Notes under the pieces: generated by a model
Database searches by the model: none
What the model was told of the DNA's origin: nothing
Seen by the model: the letters and a program-made list of their open reading frames with translations, nothing else
Assembly (NCBI RefSeq): GCF_029168945.1
Contig: NC_083608.1
Span: 19,920,136 to 19,984,135 of the forward strand
Origin: Cannabis sativa
Lineage: Eukaryota; Streptophyta; Magnoliopsida; Rosales; Cannabaceae
Length of the DNA stretch: 64,000 nt
Direction: 5' to 3'
Made by a program: the position numbers and the translations under genes
Shown here: piece by piece, positions 21,459 to 32,197 of the stretch
How positions within the stretch are numbered: position 1 is the first letter of the stretch
How the letters are laid out: the number at the start of each line of letters is the position of its first letter

Positions 21459-22658
21459 GAAATATTGGCGGCTAAACCACCTGAACTTTACGGTTTGTAA
21501 CACTTAACCACAAAAATCGAAAACCCTAGTTCCGTTTTGCTTTGCACACCTCTGTCCAAAAATCATAGTTAAGTGCCACGGTGGACTGTCCACGTGTACA
21601 CACTTGTACACGTGGCAAATTTTTAGTGGTCCACGTAATATTAGTTTTAAAAAATAATTATAAATATTTAAAAAAAATTAAAAAATCATATTAAAAAAAA
21701 TTAATTTTTTTTTTTACTTTTTTTTCCTTTTTCTTTTTTTATTTTTTTTTTCTTTCTCTAATTTCTCTTCAATTTTGTGATTTTACAGTCTACAAGTTTG
21801 TTCTTCCACGATCGAAGCACAACTCTTGGAACCCTAATGGGAGTCAGTTTCCCAGCCATTACATTCCGAGCTCCCTCCCAATGCCACAGCGAAACTCCTT
21901 TATCAACTTTCACCATAAACGGAGCAAGAACAATGAGTGGATCTCAAAGAAGGTCTTACAAATCCAATGCCACGTCATCATCATCATCATCATCGGTTGC
22001 AGAGAGACCATGGTAGTGGTGGAGTCTTTGCAGAGATGAGAACGATGCGAAACCCACAACTTCGTTAAGAGATTTTTTGGAGAATGAAAGGAGATTTGGT
22101 GACTGAGCTTTTTACGGTGCGACGGCTGAGCTTGAAGGTGTTGTTGTAGTTGACGATGATGATGATTGGAGGAGGAATGGAAGGTTGTTGTTTGCTGATG
22201 GGAGGGTTCTTCCGCCAGCTCAGACGAAGATGGAGATTTCTTCATCTTCTTCTCCGTCGTCTACGACGGCAATTGGGTTCTGTCGATAGGAAGAAGAAGA
22301 AGAATGGTAGAAGAAGAAGAAATAGAAAGAAAAAGAAAAAAGAGAAAAGAAAAAGAAAAAGAAAAAGGAAAAAAAAAGTAAAAAAAAAATTAAATTTTTT
22401 TTAATCTGATTTTTAATTTTTTTTTAAATATTTATAATTATTTTTTAGAACTAATATTACATGGACCACTAATAATGTGTCGCGTGTACAAGTGTGTACA
22501 CGTGGACAGTCCACCGTGGCACTTAAATGTGATTTTTGGACGAATGTGTGCAGAGCAAAACGGAACCAAGGTTTAGGTAGTTTAGCCACCAAAAATTTGA
22601 TTTTTGTAGTTAAGTGTTACAAACCGTAAAGTTCAGGTGGTTTAGCCGCCAATATCTC
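21459..22658. mobile_element. Pack-MULE: Mutator-like element with captured gene fragment
   Basis: TIRs of roughly 250 bp start GAAATATTGGCGGCTAAACC on the left and GAGATATTGGCGGCTAAACC on the right (reverse strand), and match through CGTGTACA/CACTTGTACACGTGG blocks. The element is flanked by TTTTGGAAA (21450-21458) and TTCTGGAAA (22659-22667), a 9-bp target duplication with one change, as expected for Mutator-type transposition. It has no transposase; the interior is gene-derived. It shares its TIR family with the larger element at 23832-29572. Confidence 0.85.
21789..22289 (+). pseudogene. captured gene fragment inside the Pack-MULE
   Basis: After a pyrimidine tract and TTTTACAG, which looks like a 3' splice site, a 167-codon frame opens with STSLFFHDRSTTLGTLMGV. 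It continues through a Ser-rich stretch to WWSLCRDENDAKP, TSLRDFLENERRFG and ATAELEGVVVVDDDDDW, ending at a TAG at 22287. Two stops interrupt it (22014-22016 and 22104-22106). The composition, far from the AT-rich TIRs, and the protein-like sequence across the stops show it was copied from a host gene. The FFHD.STTLG.L.GV and LRDFLE.ERR blocks recall a plant-specific family of uncharacterised proteins (Arabidopsis At3g17950-like). That link is from memory and moderate at best. Confidence 0.6.
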
Positions 22659-22895
22659 TTCTGGAAAATATAGGGTCTATTTTGTCATTTAACAAAACAG
22701 ATGGTTCAATTAGTAACTTTTGCAAAACACAGAGTCTAAAATAATTTATTACCCATATATCAAACTTAAAACTTACATTATTTTTTTTTTCTTTTCCTAA
22801 GCTAAAGCAATTAGATTAAATAAAGGTGAAGCAATTAGATTAAATAAATGCCCACTAAACTTAGTAAACCCAAATATTAATAGCTACCTCCCATT

Positions 22896-23675
22896 GAGAA
22901 ATTTGACTATTTATGCATATATTACCTTAAAATTATTTTCCTAAACCTATATGTATTAAAATTGGCCATATGTGTCAACATTTTTATTTTTCCCATAATA
23001 TCCCTCACATTTCAAAATACAAATTAGGGTTGCCTTCTCTCTTTCCCTCTCTCTCATACTCACGACGCACCCCAATAGACCCACGACATACCTACGGCAG
23101 ACCCCAATCGACCCACGATGGACCCCAATCGATCCTATACACGACACTCGACGCACGTACAACCAAAGTGAGACCCAACCCATAACCCACGGTGCACGGA
23201 GGTTCCTCGGACAAATCGGACACAATGTCAAAGGTGAGTTCATGTTTTGTTTTTTAGTTTTTTATTGATTTTATTTGTGATTTTACAGTTAAAGATATAT
23301 TATGTTAGATTTAGGGATAGATTTAGGTTTAGAATGTCAGATCTGTGATTTCGGGGCAAGGTCTGCTGCACATCCGATGTAGGTCTGATGGGGTCCGATG
23401 GGTTCAATGAATCTGTAAAGTTGCGAGGTAGGAGACGTAGTTCCGATGGGTGGTCGATGTAGGGTCCAATGTGGGGTCCAATGTGGAATCTGATGTGGGA
23501 TCCAATGAGGGGTCTGATTGCTTTTTGTGTATTATTTATTTTTGGTCCCATGTGATGTAAATGGGGAAGGTAATTTGGGAATAACATTAAAGTTGACCTA
23601 GATTACAAATATTAGTAATTATAAGTTTAGGATAAAAATTTTAAGGTTATGTAAGTATATTTAGTTAAATTTCCC
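22896..23675. mobile_element. second MULE-like element with a gene 5' end inside
   Basis: The left end GAGAAATTTGACTATTTATG and the right end (reverse strand) GGGAAATTTAACTAAATATA begin inverted repeats of about 100 bp. These share ACCTTAAAATT, ATCCTAAAC/TTCCTAAAC and GTCAAC blocks in order. A clear 9-bp target duplication was not found, so the exact ends are uncertain. The interior changes abruptly in composition at about 23024 and contains leader-like DNA, an ATG and a splice donor. Confidence 0.6.
23024..23233 (+). pseudogene. leader and first exon-like fragment captured by the MULE
   Basis: The fragment begins AATTAGGGTTGCCTTCTCTC, a CT-rich leader of the kind seen in plant housekeeping genes. 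It passes through CCCAATCGACCCACGA-type short repeats and reaches ATGTCAAAG followed directly by GTGAGT, a strong splice donor at 23234. Downstream (23380-23520) are GGTCCGATG/GGGTCCAATGTG-like short repeats in an intron-like context. Only three codons (Met-Ser-Lys) precede the donor, so the parent gene cannot be named. Ribosomal-protein genes often begin this way, but that is a guess. Confidence 0.4.
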
Positions 23676-24743
23676 TAATAAAATCGATTATCTCATTATA
23701 ATCATAATTACATAATCAACATTATACCATACATATAGTTATTTATATATACTAATATCGATACTGTGTGAGCATTATTTAATTAGGTAAGTCAATATAA
23801 AATATTCTAATATTATGATTAATAATTATTTGGATAATTTGCGACTAAACTCCCTTAATTTTGAAGTTTGGCACGATCAAACCTCTAGACTGAAAAAATT
23901 ATGGCTAAACTCCCTAACTTCCGCAATCGTTTTGCTATGTACTCCTTTCGTCCACTTTAATTTATTAAGTGTCAAAGTAGACTATCACAGTGTATACAAG
24001 TGTACAAGTGACAAATTTTTATTGGTCCACCTAGTATTAATAATATAAATATTAAAAAATATTTTAAAATTAAAAAACTAGAATAAAAATAAAAAATTCT
24101 TTTTTTCCTCTTTTTTCTTTCCTTTTCTTTTCTTCTTCTCTTTCCACGATGCCTCCTCTTTGCTTGGTGCGACGCCAAAGTCGGCTTCGATTTGGCTTCG
24201 AGTCTAATTGTGGCCGACGGGGATGGGATGGAAATATTTATGGCATTCGACGGTGATGAGATCCAAAACCTGTAGCCCAAATTTGGGGTCTCGTCAGAGC
24301 ACATTACGCCATTAGCTCTGGCCACAGACCACAATGATTTGGGAGGTTCTTCTTGATTTGTCTCAGCCACCACCATTGCTCTTATAGGTATTTTGTTTTT
24401 TATTGAGATTGAAGAAAAAAAATGAGAAAGATTGAGGAAGTGGGAGCTCGTGAGGGGAATTTTCTGGGTTTATGGGGACGAAGCTTGAGAAAGAGGGAGG
24501 ATTTTCTGAGTTGACGAAGAAGAAGAAGAAAAAGGAAAATTTTAATATTTTAAATTATTTGAAAAAAACTTGGGAAAGAGACTCTCTTTGATTGTACAAA
24601 TATGAGATTTATTGAATTTTTCTGGTTTAGATTTTGGTTTCTGAAAAGAATAGATGGGCAAAATGTGACTTGATCTCACAAGATTTGATGTGTATATAAT
24701 ATGCTTATGGTGTTGGATTTGATAAGTATATATGTATACGGTG

Positions 24744-26145
24744 TTAGATTTGATATGTATATATGAGATTCCTGGATTGTTTGAAGCGTGTTATTATATG
24801 TATGAATGATATTTGTATATGTACACAATAGTTGCCTAGAATTGGTGTGGGAAGTCTGTTGTGAATGTACACGGAAATTCTAAAGGCTTCATCCCAAAAT
24901 TTGAGGGGTAGGGAGGCTTGAGAGAGAAGGGCAAGGCCATTCTCAACTATATGCATGTGTTTTCGTTCAGCTAAACTATTTTGTTGATGTGTGGTTAGCC
25001 AAGGGTGTCTATGTTGGATTCCATTGTCTATTAGGTACTTAGAGAAAGACTTGAATTCACCCCAATCTGTTTGTAGGCATTTCTTCCCATTCAGTCTCAG
25101 ATTTAAAGTTTAGAAACACTTTAAAGGGGCATCAAACTTGTTTTTCAATAAGTATAGCCATGTAAACCGTGAGTACACATCTACAAAGTGGATGTAGTAC
25201 TTATAGTTATTATGGAGAGAGTGTGGGAGAGTCCCCAAAGATCTGAAACAACAAGTTGCAAAGGCTCAGATATGACAGTGTTGGAAGCTTTGGGGAAGGG
25301 GAACTTATGAATCTTTCCAAGGTAACAAGTTGAGCAAACAGAGTCATGTGAGATTTTATTGCTAATGTGTATATTATAAGACTGTAGGACAGTTTGTACA
25401 ATTCTTCTAAAAAGAATGTCCTAGTCTATTGTGCCACAAAGTAAAATCATTTTCAACATTCGAATTACATTTGATACATTTGGATACAGAGACTATGGCA
25501 TTGTTGAGAGAGACCACGAAGGTAGTTTTAACAAGTGGGGAACTTTGGTCATGGATGCTACTGAATTGAGAGACATGAGTATTGATAGGTTGTTCGGGGC
25601 AAAAAGGAAGAAGTTAAACTTGGCTTGAGTCAAACGAATACAAGCCATTCTTGTGAAACCCCTTCAGCAAAATAATATGACTTGAATTGTCCTTAACATA
25701 ACACATGTCAGCATGAAATTCAAAGAATACATTTATTATCACAGGCAAATTTTGACACACTAATAAGATTCTTTGTAATTTCAGGAACATGTAAAAGGTT
25801 GTAAAGAACAAGAGGATAAGAATAATTTTATGGAAAGAAAGAGGATTGACTAATGTACTTTATTGACAAACCTGTGACATTACCCATGTATAGCTGATCT
25901 AGACTTCCATAGTCAAAAGAACTTGCAAGATTCTGAGCCTGAGATGTGCATTGATTCGTTGCACCTGAGTCAGGATACTAGTTGGTGTCACTTGAGTTGT
26001 TGCTGGTGGAAAGATTGGCCTGTGCTGAAGGACGAGTTTGATCCTGTGTGCTAGTGCCACCTGATCTTAAGGAGGGTCCTAAGAAAGATCTGTCAAAATG
26101 AAAAAGAACAATCTTGCACAATATGACCAAAACACAGACAAAGTT
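24744..26145 (-). pseudogene. copia protease end, pre-integrase and integrase fragments
   Basis: Fragments in several minus-strand frames follow one another. They are the zinc-knuckle end GHIVQDC; LLKGFHKNGLYSF and LWHNRLGHS, the region before integrase in copia polyproteins; and the integrase pieces IYTLAIKSHMTLFAQLVTLE and GLALLSQASLPLKFWDEAF. Stops and shifts occur throughout. No RT motif (YVDD) is visible, so the element is truncated after integrase. Confidence 0.75.
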
Positions 26146-28014
26146 TGTTGGAATTATTTTACTAGGATCTTAGATCTACTCAAGTATGTTATTTAACATC
26201 CTAAATATGAACTTCTAAAACGATTATAAATAAATACATATAAAGTATGAGAAATCTTACAGTGGTTGCAGCGGAATATAATGTCTCCTTCCACTCAGAT
26301 CTCTAACCCTTGTATCCTTTCTGTCGCAGAGTATTATCAAGATCTGAGCCCGAATGACCTACTTGTTAAATCTGAATTCTTCACGATCTTCCACACTATG
26401 ATTGAGTACCACTTGATGTGTGTCGGCACTACTCTATCACTCAAGGGTTTCGAATTTTAATGGTGAAGAAGAAGGCTTAAAGTGGCGGCTAGGTTTAAGG
26501 AGAGAAGGCACTCAGTTTTTCTGAAGAAAGATGTGTTCTCTTTTTTGAAGCCATCACTACCTATTTATAGCAAACCACTAGGGTAGGGTTAGAATTATTT
26601 GGCATTAAAATAATGAAAAAATAAATGATAAAATCCTATAATAGTGGCCGACCATGTATGTGGATAATGGGCCCCACTTTTGTAATTTTGTTGTTTAATC
26701 ATTTCTGCATCTGATTTTCTCAAAAACGCCAATTTTCTAATTTAACCATATAAATGCCAATTAAAATTATTTAATAACTAATAATTAATTATTAAATAAT
26801 AATGTCATTTAATATATTTATTAATTAGACTAATCAAAGTCTCTTAACTAACAAATGTACCCTAGAAACTTTTTCTTCACAATTTTGCCCTTGCTTAGTG
26901 AAAATTCATAAACCAAACATAGTCTAATTTTAGAATTATAATTGATTAATCATAATCAATTAACTGAGTCTTACAAGCAGTATTGTCTCAACTAGTATGG
27001 GGACCATGGGCCTATATATCCGAGCTTCCAATAAGCTGATCAAGAATTTACCAAGTAAATTCACTAGCTTATTAATTCCTTGTTGCATCCACTCTTGGAA
27101 CTTAGAATTGCACTCTCAGTTATATAGAACGCTCTATATATTCCACCATATAGATACGCTATTAATTATCCATTGTTATAATCCTAATATGATCAATGAC
27201 CCTCTATAGATGATTTACATTGAATAGGGATCCAAATTACCGTTACACCTTTCAATGTATTTTATCCTTAAAATACTTAGCTCCGTATAAATGATATTTC
27301 AGCTAAGTTAAATGAGTACTCAACCATTTATCTCTGTTTAGCTAAGCTCGAAGAAAATCATCATTTCACTTTCTATTTGCCAGATAGAAGCTATAGACTC
27401 CATCTTTATGTTTAGCGCTCCCACTTAATTGCACTACCATGTTCCCAAAAAGTACGTATCACCCTGACCCGAAAGTAGGCTTAACTAACAAATTAAGGAA
27501 CATGTGTAATACTTTTGAGATTGAACCTAAACATATCAGGATTAAGATCATTTGATCTAGGATCAACTAGGTGATATTGAATCGAACAGATACTACGGTA
27601 AGTTTAATATATTTGAAAAAAAGTTCAATATCGGTCTCTTCTAATGCATACTCCATGCATCCAACCCAAGCTTTACTTTAACCAATGCTCTGGAAAGAAC
27701 ATAGCACTTATCCACGGTGCAAGCAAACTATGTTCTAGATTTTCATATCAGTTAAACCCTGTGTACTGATAAATCTAGGAATATACATTTAATCACATAA
27801 TCTTGATTACTTTCTACTGTGCTGACGACACAATAAACAAGAATATAAATGTGAAAAGGGTTTGGCTGAATTTATAAATCAATTATACAAGTAAATGATA
27901 ACATGAACCAAAAGACACACAGATGAGTGATAAATACTTCTGTTTCTTTATTGATATTTAAAAGAATAAAGATTACATTGAAAAAGAGTTTTATTTAGGG
28001 CATAAAACCCAACA
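26146..28014 (+). repeat. solo LTR-C copy 3 (complete, 1869 bp)
   Basis: It starts TGTTGGAATTATTTTACTAG and ends TTAGGGCATAAAACCCAACA and aligns along its length with copy 2. The flanks AAGTT (26141-26145) and GAGTT (28015-28019) form a 5-bp target duplication with one change. The insertion splits the CCHC zinc-knuckle codons of the copia gag. No internal region remains. Confidence 0.88.
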
Positions 28015-28990
28015 GAGTTGACATTGAGGAGGCCTGCTATTGAAGTTACCAATGCTGTTACCTCTGAAGGTATTGAAGTTACCTCTACCAGAGGAATTCT
28101 GGTTAGGATTCGAGCCAGCTTCATTAAATCTACCAAGACTTCTGTTGTTGAATTTACATGCATGGACAATTGTTATACTGAGCATTTCCATTGGTAAAGG
28201 GTCTGAACCTTCGAAAGGCAACATTGGCTTTAGCAACAGGGTCTGGTTCATGTGTCATCAGATTGGCACTTAGATCGATTTCCTTGCTTAATTTCTCAAT
28301 TCTTGATTCTGAAGCATGAAGCAAGGCTTCAATCTCACCAACAGTGTAGATTTCTACTCTGGTGTTCGATGATATGACAACGGTGTCATATTCACTTGGG
28401 AGCCCCTTAAAAATGGCAGCTACATGATCACGTTAGAGAGAACTTCACCACACCTAAAGTAAGAAGATCTACAGTTTGCTTAACTTTGAGAAGATACTCA
28501 TTTAGACTCATCGTTCCCTTTTTCAGGTTTTACAGCTTGGTTCGAAACTCCAAAAAATTTTATGAGACCTATAATGAGAAGTGTTTCTCCAAGAAATTCT
28601 AAATCTGGTGTGATGAATTGCCCCCAACCATTCTTGTTAGCAAACTTTCAGTCATGGATGAGAGTAACCAGGAAACGAGAAGCTAGTCTTGTACTTCCCA
28701 TTCAGAGTAGATCAGATCACTTTGTTAGCTAGTCGATCATCATTGCTCAAGAACTCAGTAGGAGGGGGATCTTTGATGTATTTCAGTAACCGATCACCTC
28801 TAATTGCAGCAAGAACTTGTTGCTTCCATAAAAGAAAGTTGTGATCATTCAATCTGATCAAGATGTTGTGGTTGAACATGATAGGTTCTTGGTTTGGGCA
28901 ATTTCTAATAGGAGCTCCATTAGCAGCGGTAATGTTTGAAGAGTTAGCACCAGGGTGTCGTAGCACCATTACCTACAGTCGCCATGTTAG
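28015..28990 (-). pseudogene. copia gag (broken)
   Basis: A frame near the start (28969-28712) reads NHNILIRLNDHNFLLWKQQV and LLKYIKDPP, the typical N-terminus of plant copia gag. The middle is broken by stops and frameshifts. The last part is Asn/Gly-rich and reaches PPQCQL, the first half of a CCHC zinc knuckle. The second half (CFGHIVQDC) lies at about 26110-26145, on the far side of the solo LTR-C. Confidence 0.75.
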
Positions 28991-29006
28991 CAACTAAAAG
29001 AGGAAA

Positions 29007-29020
29007 GTGCTCCGATACCA
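29007..29020 (-). other. tRNA-Met primer-binding site of the copia element
   Basis: TGGTATCGGAGCAC directly follows the LTR on the minus strand. It differs by one base from TGGTATCAGAGC, the complement of the initiator methionine tRNA 3' end that primes most plant copia elements. Confidence 0.85.
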
Positions 29021-29234
29021 TGTTGAAATGTTTAGCCATTGATGAAGTAAAACAGAGAGAAGAAAAGAGAGAAAGGAAAGAGAAGACAAAGATAAAAGAA
29101 AGGGCTAAAGATTGCATTAATTAACAAAATGAGTACAGACTATATATACAACTGAACTGAAACAAACACCCTAACAAACTCAGCTCAACCAACTAACATA
29201 ACTAACATGAGCTAACTAACACTAACGGTCAACA
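29021..29234 (-). repeat. 5' LTR of the copia element (about 214 bp)
   Basis: On the minus strand it reads TGTTGACCGTTAGTG ... AACATTTCAACA and stops exactly at the primer-binding site. It includes a TATATATA motif near 29147. The outer limit is chosen from the TG...CA rule because the second LTR is missing, so it may be off by a few bases. Confidence 0.55.
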
Positions 29235-29581
29235 TGACAGTTGGTGAAACTAATTGTCTCTAATAGTATATGAATATGAAGCTGATAAGAAGAAAAAGAA
29301 AAAGAAAAAGAAAAAAAGGAACAAAAAAATAATTATATTTTTTCTTCATTTTTTTTTTGATATTTTAAATTATTAATATTATGTGAAAATTTTGTCACGT
29401 GTGCACTTGTGTATTGTGGCAATCTACTTTGGCATTTAACAGACCAAAGTGGACGGAAGAAGTACAGAGCAAAACGATTGTAGAAATCGAAAAACTTAAC
29501 TATAATTTTTCTAATTTAGAAATTTGTTTGTGCCAAACTTCAAATTAAGGAAATTTAGCCGGGAATTACCCTAATTATTTT

Positions 29582-30849
29582 CGTTATCCCTGAAAGAAAG
29601 TTCAATTTATTTTTGTACTGATTTACCAAAAGTTGAGTGAAACTGCCTAAGTTTTAATCGTGTGTTTAGCTATCAATAGTCACAAAAAAATATTCCCATA
29701 TGGGTGGGGGCAAAATGATTGAACCACTATATAAGTTTTCATAATTATTCTTATCCAAAATAGATTATACATAATATAGTGGACATTATGACTTGTACAC
29801 TAAATATCTTCTGTCAAAATCGGCAAAAAGTTTAATTTCCCAAATAGAGAAACATACTATTATTTGCCAAAACATAAAAATAGAGGAAATTATCTATAAT
29901 ATGAATTTTTTCCTTAAGTTTCATAAATATAGAAAAATTAGAAATTTATTTAACTTATGACTTTTTTTTTTTAATTTAAGTTAATTGTGTAGAAAAATAT
30001 TTTTATATTTATAAATTTTTATTAAATAAAACTACATCTTTATTTTATTAACTTATGTTTAGAGATTAGTAATATTTTTTTAGAGCAAATTATTAATGTA
30101 TATACTTTTATATTTTTTCTTAAAATAATTGTTTTATTTGTTTCTACTGTACATTTTTATTTTTTTCTTACTTTAAATTTTTATTTTGTTTTTTTTTTTC
30201 CAAAAAAATTCTATATTATATTAATATCTGGTTCTTTTATTTTTGACTTAATCATTACAAAGTATTTTTTTTTATTTATTTGAATATAAATTAATATTTA
30301 ATATAATATTTTATAAAAAAAATGCAATGGTGATTTTTTTCATTTCTCATTTTTTAATTTCAAAAAAAAAAATTTCCTCATATGATTGTAATTAATATTT
30401 GTAATAACTGAGGAAGAATGAGACTCTTATGATTGTGTGTATCAAATAAGAACAAATAGTGACAAAGTAAAATAAAAATATTGCATCCAACCAGTATATA
30501 TTAATCGAATTTCTGTTCCAAAATTCTTAAAAAATATACTTAATAACAAAAAAAAAAAGATAAAATGATGGCACCCAATATGAATAATTACTAATTAACA
30601 TAATTTTAATTGTTAAAACATACAATTTAAGAATTATTATGTCAATTTATAAATACTAGGTTACTTTTTATTATTATCTTTATTACACATGTTTAAGTAA
30701 AACTAAATTAATCATTTCTTTTCTTTATTTTTCTTGATTTATTATGTGCCTTGTCTTGGGGTAAAGTTTTGCACATATTTAGGTTGTAAGCACCATTAAT
30801 GAAATTCAATCTCTAAATTAGTGAAAAATACACAATGTACCATGTACCA
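29582..30849. other. AT-rich intergenic DNA, nothing recognised
   Basis: This stretch is strongly AT-rich with many T and A runs. I see no open frame with protein-like composition, no TIR pair and no RNA gene. It separates the MULE cluster from the tandem repeat. Confidence 0.5.
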
Positions 30850-31800
30850 TATTACTTTACATTGGAGGATAAAAAGAAAAAATTACTTTTTAATCTAGCC
30901 AGGTTACTTTTGCATTACAACAGAAAAAAAAAAATGTAGCACATCAATTACATTTAATATTTCAGGTAACAAGTTACTTAAAAAATAAGATAAAAGACAA
31001 AACACAAAATATGTTACTTTTGTATTAAAACTAGTCAAAATATAACACATTAAACTAAATTTAATAATTCAGGTACCAGGTTATTTTAGAAAATATCGGG
31101 TTACTTTTCGATGTTACTAATAGGTTACATGTGTAAAAAATATAGCACATCAACTAAAATTAATATTCTAGGTACTAAGTTACTTTAGAAAGCAGGATAA
31201 AGACAAAAACAGAAAAGTATGTTACTTTTGCATTAAAACCGGTTAAAATGTAACACACTCAACCAAATTTAATATTCAAGGTACTAGGTTACTTTACAAA
31301 CATTGGGTTACTTTTTGATATTTCTAATAAGTTACATGTGTAAAAATATAGCACACGACCAAATTTAATATTCCAGGTACCAAATTACTTTAGAAAGAAA
31401 AATAAAAGACATAATAGAAAAACTTGTTACTTTTGTATTAAAACCAGTCAAAATGTAGCACACTCAACCAAATTTAATATTCTAGGTACTAGGTTACTTT
31501 AGAAAATATTAGGTTACTTTTTGATGTTTCTAATAAGTTACATGTGTACAAAATGTAGCACATCGATCAAATTTATTATTCGAGGTACCAAGTTACTTTA
31601 GAAAGCATGATAAAAGACAAAAATGGAAAAACATGTTACTTTTGCTTTAAACCAATCAAAATGTAGCATACTCAACCAAATTCAATATTCCATGGTACTA
31701 AGTTACTTTAGAAAACCTCGGGTTACTTTTTGATGTTATCAATAGGTTATATGTAAAAAAATGTAGCACATCAACTAAATTTATTATTCCATGTACCAAG
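30850..31800. repeat. tandem repeat of about 207 bp built from two related halves
   Basis: The phrase GTTACTTTTG followed by TATTAAAAC or a variant recurs near 31014, 31222, 31428 and 31636, a period of 206-208 bp. Between these a second, diverged half begins GTTACTTTTTGATGTTTCTA. Both halves share a block around ATGTAGCACA, CAACTAAATTTAATATTC and GGTACCAAGTTACTTTAGAAA, so the unit is a dimer of roughly 100-bp monomers. About four and a half dimers are present and each differs from its neighbours by scattered changes. Confidence 0.8.
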
Positions 31801-32197
31801 TTATTTGTGTTACTCAAGCTTATTTTCTACATATAGAGCTTTTATCACCTCTTTCGACCAAGTACTTCAGATTCCTAGTTCAGTCTAGGAAGTTTGTAAT
31901 GTCTTCGCTTCAAGCTTCTACTGGATCCTTAGAGCCACGGATTTACGGCTCTTATACATGGGTTTGTCACTTTGGTTACTTCGTGGAATGATGACTAGTC
32001 CTACAAACTAACACGAGTGTTTTCAGCGCACTTTGTTCTCATTCTGGCTTCCTATATAGGAGGTCATCCTAAGATTACTCTAAGTCAAACATGCTTAACT
32101 TTTGAGTTTTCAAGTAATAGGTCACCGAAAATAAGATGAACTTTGTTGATATAGGTAGTATCAATCAATTTATTTCTCAATTTGTATGTGTCGTCCT
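31801..32197. other. unassigned DNA between tandem repeat and hAT element
   Basis: This stretch has more balanced composition than its surroundings and contains a 66-codon frame (31791-31991) without recognisable motifs. The sequence continues on the far side of the hAT element (33491 on), showing that it is the older target. Function is not apparent. Confidence 0.4.

Larger units (their letters stand above)
21172..22754. mobile_element. TIR element split by a Pack-MULE
   Basis: The outer arms are inverted repeats of about 80 bp. The left arm contains TGTGTTTTGCAAAAGTTACT followed by AATTGGACC, and the right arm carries the reverse complement (AGTAACTTTTGCAAAACACA). A relative without the inner insertion lies at 52421-52791 and is only about 370 bp long. 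Its central stretch reads across the point where the inner element (21459-22658) sits here. The outer element is therefore a small non-autonomous transposon that served as a target. Its own target duplication is not clear. Confidence 0.7.
24744..29234 (-). mobile_element. decayed Ty1/copia retrotransposon, 5' part
   Basis: On the minus strand the order is LTR (29234-29021), primer-binding site, gag, protease/pre-integrase region and integrase start; RT, RNase H and the 3' LTR are absent. Order and motifs (WHNRLGHS, then integrase core) are those of copia elements. The left end is not sharp: recognisable coding ends near 24744 and the DNA to 24500 is unassigned. Host DNA on both sides is the MULE at 23832-29572. 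Confidence 0.75.
23832..29572. mobile_element. large MULE-like element with perfect 9-bp target duplication, containing a copia element
   Basis: Terminal inverted repeats of about 230-260 bp start GGATAATTTGCGACTAAACT and, on the reverse strand, GGGTAATTCCCGGCTAAATT. Both carry the block ATCGTTTTGCT and a CAAGTG-type block also found in the Pack-MULE at 21459. The flanks are TAATTATTT at 23823-23831 and again at 29573-29581, an exact 9-bp duplication. The interior holds a short possibly captured stretch on the left (about 24140-24500, Ser/Pro- and Lys/Arg-rich frames, not identified) and then a decayed copia retrotransposon. Without the insertions the MULE would be roughly 1-1.3 kb and non-autonomous. 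Confidence 0.82.

Noticed and set aside
22150..22404. Frame ending in a long Arg/Lys run
   Set aside because: It comes from a GAA/AAG-rich stretch and the MULE inverted repeat, and is out of frame with the captured exon.
25431..25811. Short frames as possible independent genes
   Set aside because: The minus-strand readings (LWHNRLGHS, LLKGFHKNGLYSF) identify a copia pol fragment.
31791..31991. 66-codon plus-strand frame as a small gene
   Set aside because: No motif, no splice context, and it starts within the tandem repeat edge.
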